Shown here: positions 1 through 6,728 of the stretch, in pieces
How positions within the stretch are numbered: the stretch's first letter is position 1
Layout of the letters: each line of letters begins with the position of its first letter
DNA from: Thermoflexus hugenholtzii JAD2
GTDB lineage: Bacteria; Chloroflexota; Dehalococcoidia; UBA2979
DNA: 18,150 nt
Assembly: GCA_945889565.1 (NCBI GenBank)
Contig: CAMDBZ010000008.1
Coordinates: forward strand, 1 to 18,150
Direction of reading: 5' to 3'
Position numbers and translations under genes: made by a program
The notes under the pieces: generated by a model
What the model saw: the letters and a program-made list of their open reading frames with translations, nothing else
Databases searched by the model: none
Told to the model about the DNA's origin: nothing

Positions 1-73
1 GGGGCTGCGCTTCGCGATTCGCGAGGGTGGCCGCACGGTGGGCGCGGGTGTGGTCACCGGGGTGACCGAGTAG
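1..73 (+). CDS. tuf: Elongation factor Tu, C-terminal end (partial)
   Basis: Reading from base 2, the last 23 codons give GLRFAIREGGRTVGAGVVTG followed by VTE and a TAG stop at 71-73. RFAIREGGRTVGAGVVT is the hallmark C-terminal strand of EF-Tu domain 3. EF-Tu is the GTPase that delivers aminoacyl-tRNA to the ribosomal A site. Everything upstream, including the G domain, lies outside the window. Tuf directly before rpsJ is the classic str-S10 junction. The end differs slightly from the usual VTKILE/VTEIIE ending. The identification is firm despite the short length, because this motif is almost unique to EF-Tu. Confidence 0.93.
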   Translation, partial: GLRFAIREGGRTVGAGVVTGVTE

Positions 74-145
74 CGTCGAGCGGTAGTTCGAGCGGGTAAC
101 GTCGAGGGTAGTGCAGCGGGTAGTTCGAGCGGGTAGCTCGAAAGG
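71..145 (+). repeat. Degenerate 12-13 nt tandem repeat between tuf and rpsJ
   Basis: Six head-to-tail units, each opening with TAG or TAA and ending in a purine/G-rich stretch, start at 71, 84, 97, 109, 121 and 134. The unit is close to TAGTTCGAGCGGG. The 17-nt string GGTAGTTCGAGCGGGTA occurs exactly twice, at 82-98 and 119-135. The first unit includes the tuf stop codon and the last runs into the purine-rich region just upstream of the rpsJ GTG. No promoter-like boxes were recognised. The function is unknown; slippage-type expansion of a stop/Shine-Dalgarno-like motif is the simplest explanation. Confidence 0.8.
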
Positions 146-157
146 CAGGCGGGGACT

Positions 158-466
158 GTGCCGAGGCAACGCATTCGTATCAGGCTCAAGGCCTATGACC
201 ATCGCGTGCTGGACCGCTCTGCTGCGCAGATCGTCGAGGCAGCCGAGCGCACGGGTGCGGCGGTCGCGGGGCCGGTGCCGCTGCCGACGCGCATCCGCAA
301 GTACACGGTGATTCGCTCGCCGTTCATCGACAAGGACTCGCGCGACCAGTTCGAAACGCGCACGCACAAGCGGCTGATCGACATCTTCGAGCCGACATCG
401 CGCACGGTGGACACGCTTATGCGGCTGCAATTGCCGTCCGGCGTGGACATCGAAATCAAGCTGTAG
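158..466 (+). CDS. rpsJ: 30S ribosomal protein S10
   Basis: The 102-residue protein matches the usual S10 length (about 102-105). It opens MPRQRIRIRLKAYDH, equivalent to the canonical KIRIRLKAYDH start, and carries the loop PLPTRIRKYTVIRSPFIDKDSRDQFE and the HKRLIDI segment expected for S10. S10 sits in the head of the 30S subunit and also pairs with NusB in antitermination in bacteria where this has been studied. The start is GTG at 158, preceded by a purine-rich AGGCGGGGA stretch; no in-frame ATG lies nearer the conserved region. It is the first gene of the S10 block, 84 nt after tuf and 21 nt before rplC. Confidence 0.97.
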   Translation: MPRQRIRIRLKAYDHRVLDRSAAQIVEAAERTGAAVAGPVPLPTRIRKYTVIRSPFIDKDSRDQFETRTHKRLIDIFEPTSRTVDTLMRLQLPSGVDIEIKL

Positions 467-487
467 CAGGCGGGACCGCAGGGCATC

Positions 488-1285
488 ATGGTTACCGGGA
501 TGATTGGTCGCAAGATCGGCATGATGCGCCTGTATGACGGCGCGGGGCGCGCGCGCGCGGTGACCGTGATCGAGCTCGGCCCGAACCGCGTGACACAGGT
601 GCGCACGCCGGAGCGTGACGGGTACTCGGCGGTGCAGCTGGGCTTCGAGGCGGGGCGCAAGCGGTTGACGCGCGCACAGCGCGGCCACTTGCGGCGCGCG
701 CGCATCGAGGCTCCGCTCGGCGTGCTGCGCGAGTTCCCGCAGAACGGTGACGCGCCGGAAGTGGGCCAGGTCGTGACCGTGGATACGTTCAGCGCGGGCG
801 CGTACGTGAATGTGACCGGCGTGTCCAAGGGGCGCGGGTTTGCGGGCGGCGTGAAGCGCTGGCACTTCAGCGGCGGACCGAAGACGCACGGGCAGTCAGA
901 CCGGCACCGCGCGCCCGGATCGGTTGGCGCGGGCACCACGCCCGGCAAGGTGTGGCGCGGGCAGCACATGGCTGGTCACATGGGCGCGCGTACCGCGACG
1001 GTGATGAACGTGCTGGTGGTGCTCACGGACCCCGCGCGCAACCTGCTCTTCGTCGAGGGGTCGGTGCCCGGGCCGAACACCGCGGTGGTGACCGTGATGC
1101 CGGGCCGTCGCGCCCCGATGAAGCAGTACACGCCGCCAACGCTCGTCGCGGTTGCGGCGCCGGCTGACGTCGAGCCGCTTGTCGATACGTCGGCGGAGCA
1201 CGCGGACGATGCTGGTGATGCAGTCGATGACACGGCGAACGCCGAGCCAGCGGTCGAGGCGGCCGATGGCGAGGTGACCGAATGA
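488..1285 (+). CDS. rplC: 50S ribosomal protein L3 with acidic C-terminal extension
   Basis: Residues 1-207 are a full L3: MVTGMIGRKIGM at the start, SKGRGFAGGVKRWHF near 113-127, GGPKTHGQSDRHRAPGS near 129-145, then GAGTTPGKVWRGQHMAGHMG. The long central finger of L3 reaches toward the peptidyl-transferase centre. The family is usually about 205-215 residues, but this protein has 265. Residues 209-265 form an unrelated tail rich in Ala, Asp and Glu; residues 226-265 contain 14 acidic residues and no Lys or Arg. No frameshift is apparent, and the frame runs on to overlap rplD by the ATGA motif. Identity is certain; the role of the tail is unknown. Confidence 0.96.
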   Translation: MVTGMIGRKIGMMRLYDGAGRARAVTVIELGPNRVTQVRTPERDGYSAVQLGFEAGRKRLTRAQRGHLRRARIEAPLGVLREFPQNGDAPEVGQVVTVDTFSAGAYVNVTGVSKGRGFAGGVKRWHFSGGPKTHGQSDRHRAPGSVGAGTTPGKVWRGQHMAGHMGARTATVMNVLVVLTDPARNLLFVEGSVPGPNTAVVTVMPGRRAPMKQYTPPTLVAVAAPADVEPLVDTSAEHADDAGDAVDDTANAEPAVEAADGEVTE

Positions 1286-1944
1286 AGCTCGATGTGCGTT
1301 CGGTGGCCGGTGCGGCACTCGAGGCGATCGACGTGGACGACAGCGTGTTCGGCCTGGAGCCGAACGCCGCGGTGGTGCACCAGGCGCTCGTGGCCCAGCT
1401 CGCGGCGCGGCGCGCCGGGTCGGCGCACACGAAGACGCGGGGCGAGGTGCGCGGCTCCACGCGCAAGACCAGCCGCCAGAAGGGGCTCGGCCGGGCGCGC
1501 ATGGGCTCGATTCGCTCGCCGCTGCGCCGCGGCGGCGGCGTGATCTTCGGTCCGGCGCCGCGCTCATACGTGCAACGGCTGCCCAAGCGGATGCGCCGGC
1601 TGGCGATTCGCTCGGTGCTGTCGGCGCGCGCGCAGGAGCAGCGGCTCGTCGTTGTGGACCGATTGGGGCTCGACACGCCGTCGTCGAAGGCCGTCCGGGG
1701 CATGCTCGCCGCGCTCGGCGTAGAGCGCTCGGCGCTGATTGTGACGGGCGCGGCGGATCGCAACGCGCACCTGTCCGCGCGCAATCTCGATGGCACGCGC
1801 GTGCTGCCGGCGGACACGCTGAACGTCGGCGACTTGCTGTCGCACCACACAGTGCTGCTGACCGTCGACGCCGTGCGCCGCATTGAGGCGCTGTGGGGTG
1901 GCGAGCGCGCGACGCTGCGTCGCGCCGCGGTGCCGGGAGCGTAG
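1282..1944 (+). CDS. rplD: 50S ribosomal protein L4
   Basis: A 220-residue L4. The diagnostic extended loop lies at about residues 50-98, with TRKTSRQKGLGRARMGSIRSP and then RRGGGVIFGPAPRSY. This loop lines the nascent-peptide exit tunnel. The C-terminal Rossmann-like half contains LVVVDRLGLDTPSSKA and ARNLDGTRVLPADTLNVGDLL. Length is close to the usual 205-220. The ATG sits in an ATGA overlap with the rplC stop, so translation is probably coupled. In Enterobacteria L4 represses its own operon through a leader; no such leader can be recognised here. The C-terminal end, after about residue 205, is Arg/Ala-rich and not typical. Confidence 0.95.
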   Translation: MKLDVRSVAGAALEAIDVDDSVFGLEPNAAVVHQALVAQLAARRAGSAHTKTRGEVRGSTRKTSRQKGLGRARMGSIRSPLRRGGGVIFGPAPRSYVQRLPKRMRRLAIRSVLSARAQEQRLVVVDRLGLDTPSSKAVRGMLAALGVERSALIVTGAADRNAHLSARNLDGTRVLPADTLNVGDLLSHHTVLLTVDAVRRIEALWGGERATLRRAAVPGA

Positions 1945-1946
1945 CG

Positions 1947-2246
1947 ATGTCGAAAGCGATCCACGCCTACGAGGTGCTCCGGCGCCCGATCGTGACTGAG
2001 AAGAGCACGATGCTGTCGGCGCAGAGCAAGTTCGTGTTCGAGGTGGCGATCAAGGCGACGAAGCCGCAGATCGCCGCCGCCGTCGAGCTCGCGTTCCCGC
2101 ACGTGCACGTGCAGACGGTGAACACGATGAAAGTACGCGGCAAAGAGAAGCGCATGGGGAAGACGTCCGGGCGGCAGGCGGCGTGGAAGAAAGCGATCGT
2201 CACGCTGCAGGCGGGCGAGCAAATCCAGGTCTTCGAGGGGGTCTAG
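1947..2246 (+). CDS. rplW: 50S ribosomal protein L23
   Basis: A 99-residue protein starting MSKAIHAYEVLRRPIVTEKS, the standard L23 N-terminus (VLRRPVITEKS). It continues with KFVFEVAIKATKPQIAAAVE and VNTMKVRGKEKRMG, the domain and loop found in all L23 proteins. L23 sits at the exit of the peptide tunnel and is the docking site for trigger factor and SRP. The frame is open further upstream to 1893, but that region lies inside rplD and has no L23 similarity, so the ATG at 1947 is chosen; it follows the rplD stop after two bases (TAGCGATG). Confidence 0.96.
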   Translation: MSKAIHAYEVLRRPIVTEKSTMLSAQSKFVFEVAIKATKPQIAAAVELAFPHVHVQTVNTMKVRGKEKRMGKTSGRQAAWKKAIVTLQAGEQIQVFEGV

Positions 2247-2248
2247 CG

Positions 2249-3085
2249 ATGCCGGTTCGCAAGTTTCGACCGACCTCGCCCGGCCGTCGCGGGGCCACCG
2301 GGTTCTCGTTCACCGAGATTACGAAGCACACGCCTGAGAAGTCCTTGCTCGCGCCGAAGAAGCAGCGTGCCGGGCGCAACAACCGCGGCGTGATCACCGT
2401 GCGCCACCGTGGCGGCGGGGCGAAGCGCAAGATTCGCATCGTGGACTTCCGGCGCGACAAGCCGGGCGTGCCCGGCCGCATCGCGGGCGTGGAGTACGAC
2501 CCGGGACGCAGCGCGCGCATCGCACTCGTGCACTACGCGGACGGCGAGAAGCGCTACATCGTGGCGCCAACGGGCGTCGCGGTCGGGCAGCAGATCGTCT
2601 CCGGGCCGAGCGTGCCGATCACGATGGGCAATACGCTGCCGCTGGCGGCCTTGCCGCCCGGCACGACCGTGCACAACGTGGAGCTGCAGCCGGGGCGCGG
2701 GGCGCAGCTGGCGCGGGCGGCGGGCGCGGGCGTGCAGTTGATGGCGAAGGACAACGGACGCGCGCTGCTGCGGCTGCCGTCCGGTGAGATGCGATACGTG
2801 TCCGAGCTGTGCATGGCGACGGTGGGTACGGTCGGCAATGCGGAGCACGGGCTGCTCAAGCTCGGCAAGGCCGGTCGCACGCGGCACCGCGGCAGGCGGC
2901 CGCAGGTGCGCGGCTCCGCGATGAACCCCGTCGACCACCCGCACGGTGGTGGCGAGGGCAAGGCCTCGATCGGTATGCCCGGGCCGAAGACGCCGTGGGG
3001 CAAGCCCGCCCTGGGCTTCCGCACGCGTAACAACAAGCGCACGGACCGCTCCATCCAGCGGCGCCGTGGCAGCGGGCGAAGGTAG
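2249..3085 (+). CDS. rplB: 50S ribosomal protein L2
   Basis: A 278-residue protein, the normal L2 length (about 275). The OB-fold part carries GRNNRGVITVRHRGGGAKRK (residues 42-61) and FRRDKPGVPGRIAGVEYDPG. The C-terminal part carries the universal NPVDHPHGGGEG at 226-237. His230 probably corresponds to the essential His229 of E. coli L2. L2 bridges 23S rRNA to the small subunit and supports subunit joining and peptidyl transfer. The start ATG is two bases after the rplW stop (TAGCGATG). The open frame extends upstream to 2183 inside rplW, but that stretch is not L2-like. Confidence 0.97.
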   Translation: MPVRKFRPTSPGRRGATGFSFTEITKHTPEKSLLAPKKQRAGRNNRGVITVRHRGGGAKRKIRIVDFRRDKPGVPGRIAGVEYDPGRSARIALVHYADGEKRYIVAPTGVAVGQQIVSGPSVPITMGNTLPLAALPPGTTVHNVELQPGRGAQLARAAGAGVQLMAKDNGRALLRLPSGEMRYVSELCMATVGTVGNAEHGLLKLGKAGRTRHRGRRPQVRGSAMNPVDHPHGGGEGKASIGMPGPKTPWGKPALGFRTRNNKRTDRSIQRRRGSGRR

Positions 3086-3091
3086 GCCGCG

Positions 3092-3376
3092 ATGTCGCGA
3101 TCCACGAAGAAGGGCCCGTACGTGGAGCCCCGGTTGCTCCAGCGCGTCGAGGCGCTGCAGCGCTCCGGGACGAAGGCGGCGATCAAGACCTGGTCCCGCG
3201 ACTCCACGATCATGCCGGAGTTCGTCGGGCTGACGATCGCGGTGCACGACGGGCGCCGGCACGTGCCGGTGTTCTGCACGGAGAACATGGTCGGGCACAA
3301 GCTCGGCGAGTTCGCGTTTACGCGCACGTTCCGCGGTCACCGCGGGCGGAGCGAGACGACGTCGAGGGCACGCTAG
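3092..3376 (+). CDS. rpsS: 30S ribosomal protein S19
   Basis: A 94-residue protein with MSRSTKKGPYVEPRLL at the start, IKTWSRDSTIMPEFVGLTIAVHDG in the middle (about residues 31-54), and the signature HVPVFCTENMVGHKLGEFAFTRTFRGH. S19 lies in the 30S head next to S13, contacting A-site tRNA and the B1a bridge. The length is typical (about 92-95). The spacing to rplB is 6 nt, and its TAG stop shares a base with the GTG start of rplV (TAGTG), which suggests re-initiation. Nothing is unusual apart from the Ser/Arg-rich last ten residues. Confidence 0.97.
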   Translation: MSRSTKKGPYVEPRLLQRVEALQRSGTKAAIKTWSRDSTIMPEFVGLTIAVHDGRRHVPVFCTENMVGHKLGEFAFTRTFRGHRGRSETTSRAR

Positions 3377-3717
3377 TGGAAGTGCGCGCGCTTGCGTCCA
3401 ACCAGCCGGTTTCGCCGTCGAAGGTGCGGCTGGTGCTGCGGAGCATTGTCGGCCTGCCGGTCGGCGAGGCGCTGTTGGTGCTCGAGTACCTGCCGCAGCC
3501 GTACGCACGCATTGTGTGGAAGACCGTGAAGTCGGCGGCGGCGAACGCGGAGAACAACTACAACCTGAACCCGGACCAGCTGCTGGTGAAGCGCGCCGTC
3601 GCCGGGGATGCGCGCACGCTGAAGCGCTTCAAGCCGCGATCGCGTGGACGGGCGAGCCCGATTCTGAAGCGGTCGTCACACATTGAGATCGTGGTTGAGG
3701 GGAACGAGGGGTTCTAG
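3376..3717 (+). CDS. rplV: 50S ribosomal protein L22
   Basis: A 113-residue L22. It starts MEVRALASNQPVSPSKVRLV from a GTG codon, followed by KTVKSAAANAENNYNLNPDQL, and ends with the beta-hairpin segment LKRFKPRSRGRASPILKRSSHI (about residues 83-104), which reaches into the exit tunnel near the macrolide site in studied ribosomes. The start is fixed by the TAGTG overlap with rpsS and by the conserved N-terminus; no nearer ATG exists. The stop is followed immediately, without a gap, by the rpsC ATG (TAGATG). Confidence 0.96.
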   Translation: MEVRALASNQPVSPSKVRLVLRSIVGLPVGEALLVLEYLPQPYARIVWKTVKSAAANAENNYNLNPDQLLVKRAVAGDARTLKRFKPRSRGRASPILKRSSHIEIVVEGNEGF

Positions 3718-4386
3718 ATGGGGCGAAAAGTACACCCCTACGGGTTCCGCCTCGGCATCACGCGGGACTGGCAGTCCCACTGGTTCAGCGAGCGCGACTA
3801 CGCGAAGCTCGTGCAGGAGGACATACGCCTGCGTGGCCTCGTGATGCGTTTGCTGCCGGACGCGGGCATTTCCGCGATCTTGATCGATCGCAACGCGAAC
3901 CAGCTCAGCCTGACGGTGCGGACGGCGAAGCCGGGCATCGTGATTGGTCGCGGCGGGCAGAACGTGGAGCAGTTGCGCGGCGCGCTCGAACGCGCGACGG
4001 AGCGGCGCGTGCGCCTGAACATCGAGGAGATCCGCGTGCCGGAGCTCGATTCGGCGCTCGTCGCGCGCTCGGTGGCGGAGCAGCTCGAGCGGCGCGTGGC
4101 GTTCCGCCGCGCGATGAAGCAGTCCGTGCAGCGCACGATGCAGCGCGGCGCGCTCGGCTGCCGCGTGCGCATCTCGGGTCGCCTCGGCGGCGCGGAGATG
4201 TCGCGGTCGGAGGCGGAGATGCAGGGGCGAGTGCCGCTGCACACGCTGCGCGCGGACATCGACTTCGGCATCTCGGAGGCGAACACGACGTTCGGCAAGA
4301 TCGGCGTGAAGTGCTGGATCTACAAGGGCGACATCGACCCGCGGCAGTCGCCGCTGGCGCTCGCCGGCATCGACACAGGGGAGTAG
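3718..4386 (+). CDS. rpsC: 30S ribosomal protein S3
   Basis: A 222-residue S3, within the family range of about 210-240. The N-terminus MGRKVHPYGFRLGITRDWQS is diagnostic. The type II KH domain carries the GxxG loop as GRGG at 77-80 within PGIVIGRGGQNVEQLR. The C-terminal domain has GCRVRISGRLGGAEMSR and IDFGISEANTTFGKIGVKCWIYKGD. S3 lines the mRNA entry tunnel of the 30S subunit and helps unwind structured mRNA. The ATG follows the rplV stop with no spacer. No C-terminal extension is present, in contrast to L3 and S17 of the same operon. Confidence 0.97.
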   Translation: MGRKVHPYGFRLGITRDWQSHWFSERDYAKLVQEDIRLRGLVMRLLPDAGISAILIDRNANQLSLTVRTAKPGIVIGRGGQNVEQLRGALERATERRVRLNIEEIRVPELDSALVARSVAEQLERRVAFRRAMKQSVQRTMQRGALGCRVRISGRLGGAEMSRSEAEMQGRVPLHTLRADIDFGISEANTTFGKIGVKCWIYKGDIDPRQSPLALAGIDTGE

Positions 4387-4390
4387 CGCC

Positions 4391-4807
4391 ATGCTGATGC
4401 CGCGGCGCGTCAAGTATCGCAAGCAGCACCGCGGCCGCCGCGCGGGTGCGGCGATGACCGGTAACTCGGTCGCCTTCGGCGAGTGGGGTCTGCAGGCGCA
4501 GACGACGGCGTGGGTGGACGCGCGCCAGATCGAGTCGGCGCGGCGCGCGATCACGGGGTCGCTGCGGCGCGGTGGCAAGGTGTGGATTCGCATCTTCCCG
4601 GACAAGCCGGTGACGAAGAAGCCGGTAGAGACGCGCATGGGCAAGGGTAAGGGCCCGCCCGACCACTGGGTCGCGGTGGTCAAGCGGGGCCGCGTGATGT
4701 TCGAGGTGGCCGGCGTGTCGGAGGTTGCGGTGCGCGAGGCGTTCCGGCGCGCGCACCACAAACTGCCGGTCGACACGAAGGTGATCGGCCGCGAGGAGGG
4801 CTCGTAA
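4391..4807 (+). CDS. rplP: 50S ribosomal protein L16
   Basis: A 138-residue protein beginning MLMPRRVKYRKQHRGR, which is essentially universal for L16. It continues with VAFGEWGLQAQTTAWVDARQIESARRAI and the signature KVWIRIFPDKPVTKKPVETRMGKGKG. L16 binds near helix 89 and helps position A-site tRNA. ATG codons at 4391 and 4397 are both possible; the first is preferred because MLMP is the conserved beginning. The stop TAA overlaps the rpmC start by one base (TAATG). Length matches the family (about 137-145). Confidence 0.97.
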   Translation: MLMPRRVKYRKQHRGRRAGAAMTGNSVAFGEWGLQAQTTAWVDARQIESARRAITGSLRRGGKVWIRIFPDKPVTKKPVETRMGKGKGPPDHWVAVVKRGRVMFEVAGVSEVAVREAFRRAHHKLPVDTKVIGREEGS

Positions 4808-5016
4808 TGCCGCGCAAGCTGGCGAGCGAACTGCGCGAGCGTGACGACGCGCAGCTGCGCGCGGACCTCGAGTCCGCGCACGAGTCGCTGTTCAAGCTGC
4901 GCTTCCAGTCCGCGACACGGCAGCTTGCGGACGTGTCGCAGGTGCGCAAGACGAAAAAGCAGATCGCACGCCTGAAGACGCTGCTCGCGGAGCGCGTCGC
5001 GGCGGGGGGAGCGTAG
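4807..5016 (+). CDS. rpmC: 50S ribosomal protein L29
   Basis: A 69-residue, mainly helical protein. It shows the L29 pattern: KLASELRERDDAQLRADLES, then ESLFKLRFQSATRQLADVSQVRKTKKQIARLKT. L29 is a two-helix protein next to L23 at the tunnel exit. The start shares a base with the rplP stop, and the spacer to rpsQ is 4 nt. Length is typical (60-70). The four-residue AGGA end is a slight local quirk. Confidence 0.94.
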   Translation: MPRKLASELRERDDAQLRADLESAHESLFKLRFQSATRQLADVSQVRKTKKQIARLKTLLAERVAAGGA

Positions 5017-5020
5017 GCCG

Positions 5021-5467
5021 ATGACGCAAGCAGCCGCAGGCGTGCGCGCCGTGAACCGCAAGGCGCGGGTGGGTACGGTGGTGTCCGACAAAGGCGACCA
5101 GACGATCATCGTGTCGATCGAGCGGGCGTCGCAGCACCGCCTGTACCACAAGGTGATTCGGCACACGAAGCGCTACCCCGTGCACGACCCGGAGAACCTG
5201 GCGACGCTCGGCGACACGGTGCGCATCGAGGAGTGCCGGCCGATCAGCAAGACGAAGCGCTGGCGGCTGGTCGAGGTGCTGGTGGAGCGCGCAGTGGCGC
5301 AAGTGGCGCCGACATCGATCGACGCGACGCTGGTGAGCGACGTGCAGCGCGCCGCTTCCCGCGCGCAGGACGAGGCGGCCGCGGCGAGCGCCGCGGCAGG
5401 CGCGGCCGAGGCATCGAGCGAGGCGCAGGGTGCGCCGGCGGCTGCGGATGAGCAGGCGTCCACGTGA
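5021..5467 (+). CDS. rpsQ: 30S ribosomal protein S17 with Ala-rich C-terminal extension
   Basis: Residues 10-91 form a complete S17 OB-fold: RKARVGTVVSDKGDQTIIVSIER, HRLYHKVIRHTKRYPVHDPEN, then GDTVRIEECRPISKTKRWRLVEVL. S17 binds 16S rRNA early in 30S assembly. Typical length is 80-90, yet this protein has 148 residues. Residues 92-148 are an extension, with 19 Ala in the last 38 positions plus scattered Asp/Glu and very few basic residues. The frame is continuous and its TGA overlaps the rplN GTG by four bases (GTGA), which argues against a missed stop or sequencing frameshift. A nine-residue N-terminal extension is also present. Confidence 0.95.
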   Translation: MTQAAAGVRAVNRKARVGTVVSDKGDQTIIVSIERASQHRLYHKVIRHTKRYPVHDPENLATLGDTVRIEECRPISKTKRWRLVEVLVERAVAQVAPTSIDATLVSDVQRAASRAQDEAAAASAAAGAAEASSEAQGAPAAADEQAST

Positions 5468-5835
5468 TCCAGCAGCAGAGCCGGCTCAAGGTCGCGGACA
5501 ATTCTGGTGCGCGCGAGTTGATGTGTATCCGCGTGCTGGGCGGGTCGCGCCGCCGCTACGCGGGCGTGGGCGACACGATCGTCGCGTCGGTGAAGGAAGC
5601 GCAGCCCAACAGCAGCGTGAAGAAGGGCGATGTGGTGCGCGCGGTGGTCGTGCGCGTGTCGCACCCGTACCAGCGGGCGGACGGCTCCGCGATCAAGTTC
5701 GATGAGAACGCTGCGGTGCTGCTGGCGGACAAGCAGGGCAACCCGCGGGGCACGCGCATCTTCGGGCCGGTGGCCCGCGAGCTGCGCGACCGTGAGTTCA
5801 TGCGCATCGTGTCGCTGGCGCCGGAGGTGCTCTAG
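5464..5835 (+). CDS. rplN: 50S ribosomal protein L14
   Basis: A 123-residue L14 at the usual length (122). The GTG-initiated start MIQQQSRLKVADNSGARELM is canonical, as are VGDTIVASVKEAQPN, KKGDVVRAVVVR and the tail GTRIFGPVARELRDREFMRIVSLAPEVL. L14 lies at the subunit interface and is the binding site of the silencing factor RsfS in bacteria studied. It is the first gene of the spc block and is linked to rpsQ by a GTGA overlap rather than by a new promoter region, so the S10 and spc blocks appear fused here. Confidence 0.97.
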   Translation: MIQQQSRLKVADNSGARELMCIRVLGGSRRRYAGVGDTIVASVKEAQPNSSVKKGDVVRAVVVRVSHPYQRADGSAIKFDENAAVLLADKQGNPRGTRIFGPVARELRDREFMRIVSLAPEVL

Positions 5836-6152
5836 TGGCGGCCAAAGTGCGGCGCAACGACACCGTGGAGATCACGACGGGCAAGGACCGCGGCAAGCGT
5901 GGCGAGGTGCGCCGCGTGCTGCCGAAGGAGCAACGACTGGTGGTGTCCGGCGCAAACATCGTGAAGCGGCACCGCCGCCAGCGGTCGGCGACCGAGGCGT
6001 CGGCGATCGTGGAGCTCGAGGCGCCGCTGCACGTGTCGAACGTGCGCGTTGTGTGTCCGGCCTGCACGCAGGCCGTGCGCGTCGGCTTCCGTATCCTGGA
6101 GGACGGCCGCAAGATCCGCTACTGCAAGCGCTGCAACGAATCGGTCGACTAA
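5835..6152 (+). CDS. rplX: 50S ribosomal protein L24 with zinc ribbon
   Basis: A 105-residue protein with the KOW-type start KVRRNDTVEITTGKDRGKRGEV, followed by SGANIVKRHRRQ and the C-terminal part LHVSNVRVVCPAC...IRYCKRCNESVD. Four cysteines at 74, 77, 97 and 100 make a CxxC-x19-CxxC zinc ribbon, a known form of bacterial L24 lost in many lineages. L24 starts 50S assembly by binding the 5' end of 23S rRNA. The GTG start overlaps the rplN stop (TAGTG), and the TAA stop overlaps rplE (TAATG). Confidence 0.96.
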   Translation: MAAKVRRNDTVEITTGKDRGKRGEVRRVLPKEQRLVVSGANIVKRHRRQRSATEASAIVELEAPLHVSNVRVVCPACTQAVRVGFRILEDGRKIRYCKRCNESVD

Positions 6153-6715
6153 TGACGACGAACAGCACCACGATTCCCGAGCTCAAGCGCCGCTACCGCG
6201 CGGAGATCGCGCCCGTGCTCGCCAGCGAGTTCGGGCTGCCCAACCCGATGCAGGTGCCGACGCTGCTCAAGATCAGCGTCAACATCGGTCTTGGCGAGGC
6301 GCTCACGAACGGCCGCGCGGTCGAGTCGGCAACGGCGGACCTCGCCACGATCACCGGTCAACGGCCGATCGTGAACCGGGCGAAGAAGGCGATCTCCAAC
6401 TTCAAGCTGCGCGAGGGCAACCCGATCGGCGTGTCGCTGACGCTGCGCGGCGACCGGATGTGGCAGTTTTACTACCGACTGGTGAACACGGCACTGCCGC
6501 GCGTGCGGGACTTCCGCGGCGTGCCGGCGAACGCGTTCGACGGGCACGGCAATTACGCGCTGGGCCTGACGGAGCAGCTCATCTTCCCTGAGATCTCGTT
6601 CGATTCGGTCGAGCGGGTGCGCGGGATGCAGGTCAACATCATCACCTCGGCACCGAACGACGAGCAGGGCAAGCGCCTGCTGCAGTTGCTCGGCATGCCG
6701 TTCGTGAAGAGCTAG
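6152..6715 (+). CDS. rplE: 50S ribosomal protein L5
   Basis: A 187-residue L5 (family about 179-187). It shows the family segments ELKRRYRAEIAPVLASEFG, NPMQVPTLLKISVNIGLGEA, ITGQRPIVNRAKKAISNFKLREG and the C-terminal GHGNYALGLTEQLIFPEISFDSV plus GMQVNIITSA. L5 is part of the 5S rRNA complex in the central protuberance and contacts P-site tRNA. The same frame is open upstream to 5630, but this runs through rplX and has no L5 similarity, so the ATG in the TAATG overlap at 6152 is taken. Confidence 0.97.
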   Translation: MTTNSTTIPELKRRYRAEIAPVLASEFGLPNPMQVPTLLKISVNIGLGEALTNGRAVESATADLATITGQRPIVNRAKKAISNFKLREGNPIGVSLTLRGDRMWQFYYRLVNTALPRVRDFRGVPANAFDGHGNYALGLTEQLIFPEISFDSVERVRGMQVNIITSAPNDEQGKRLLQLLGMPFVKS

Positions 6716-6728
6716 CGGAGCGAGCGCG

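Noticed and set aside
71..145. CRISPR-like array in the tuf-rpsJ spacer
   Set aside because: Units are 12-13 nt, contiguous and without spacers, so it is a simple degenerate tandem repeat.
3676..5166. 496-codon minus-strand open frame opposite rpsC-rplP-rpmC
   Set aside because: Low-complexity Arg/His/Ala translation, fully antisense to recognised genes; a G+C artefact.
5630..6151. N-terminal extension of L5 through the rplX region
   Set aside because: This stretch is an out-of-frame reading of rplN and rplX. L5 similarity begins after the ATG at 6152, which sits in a TAATG overlap.
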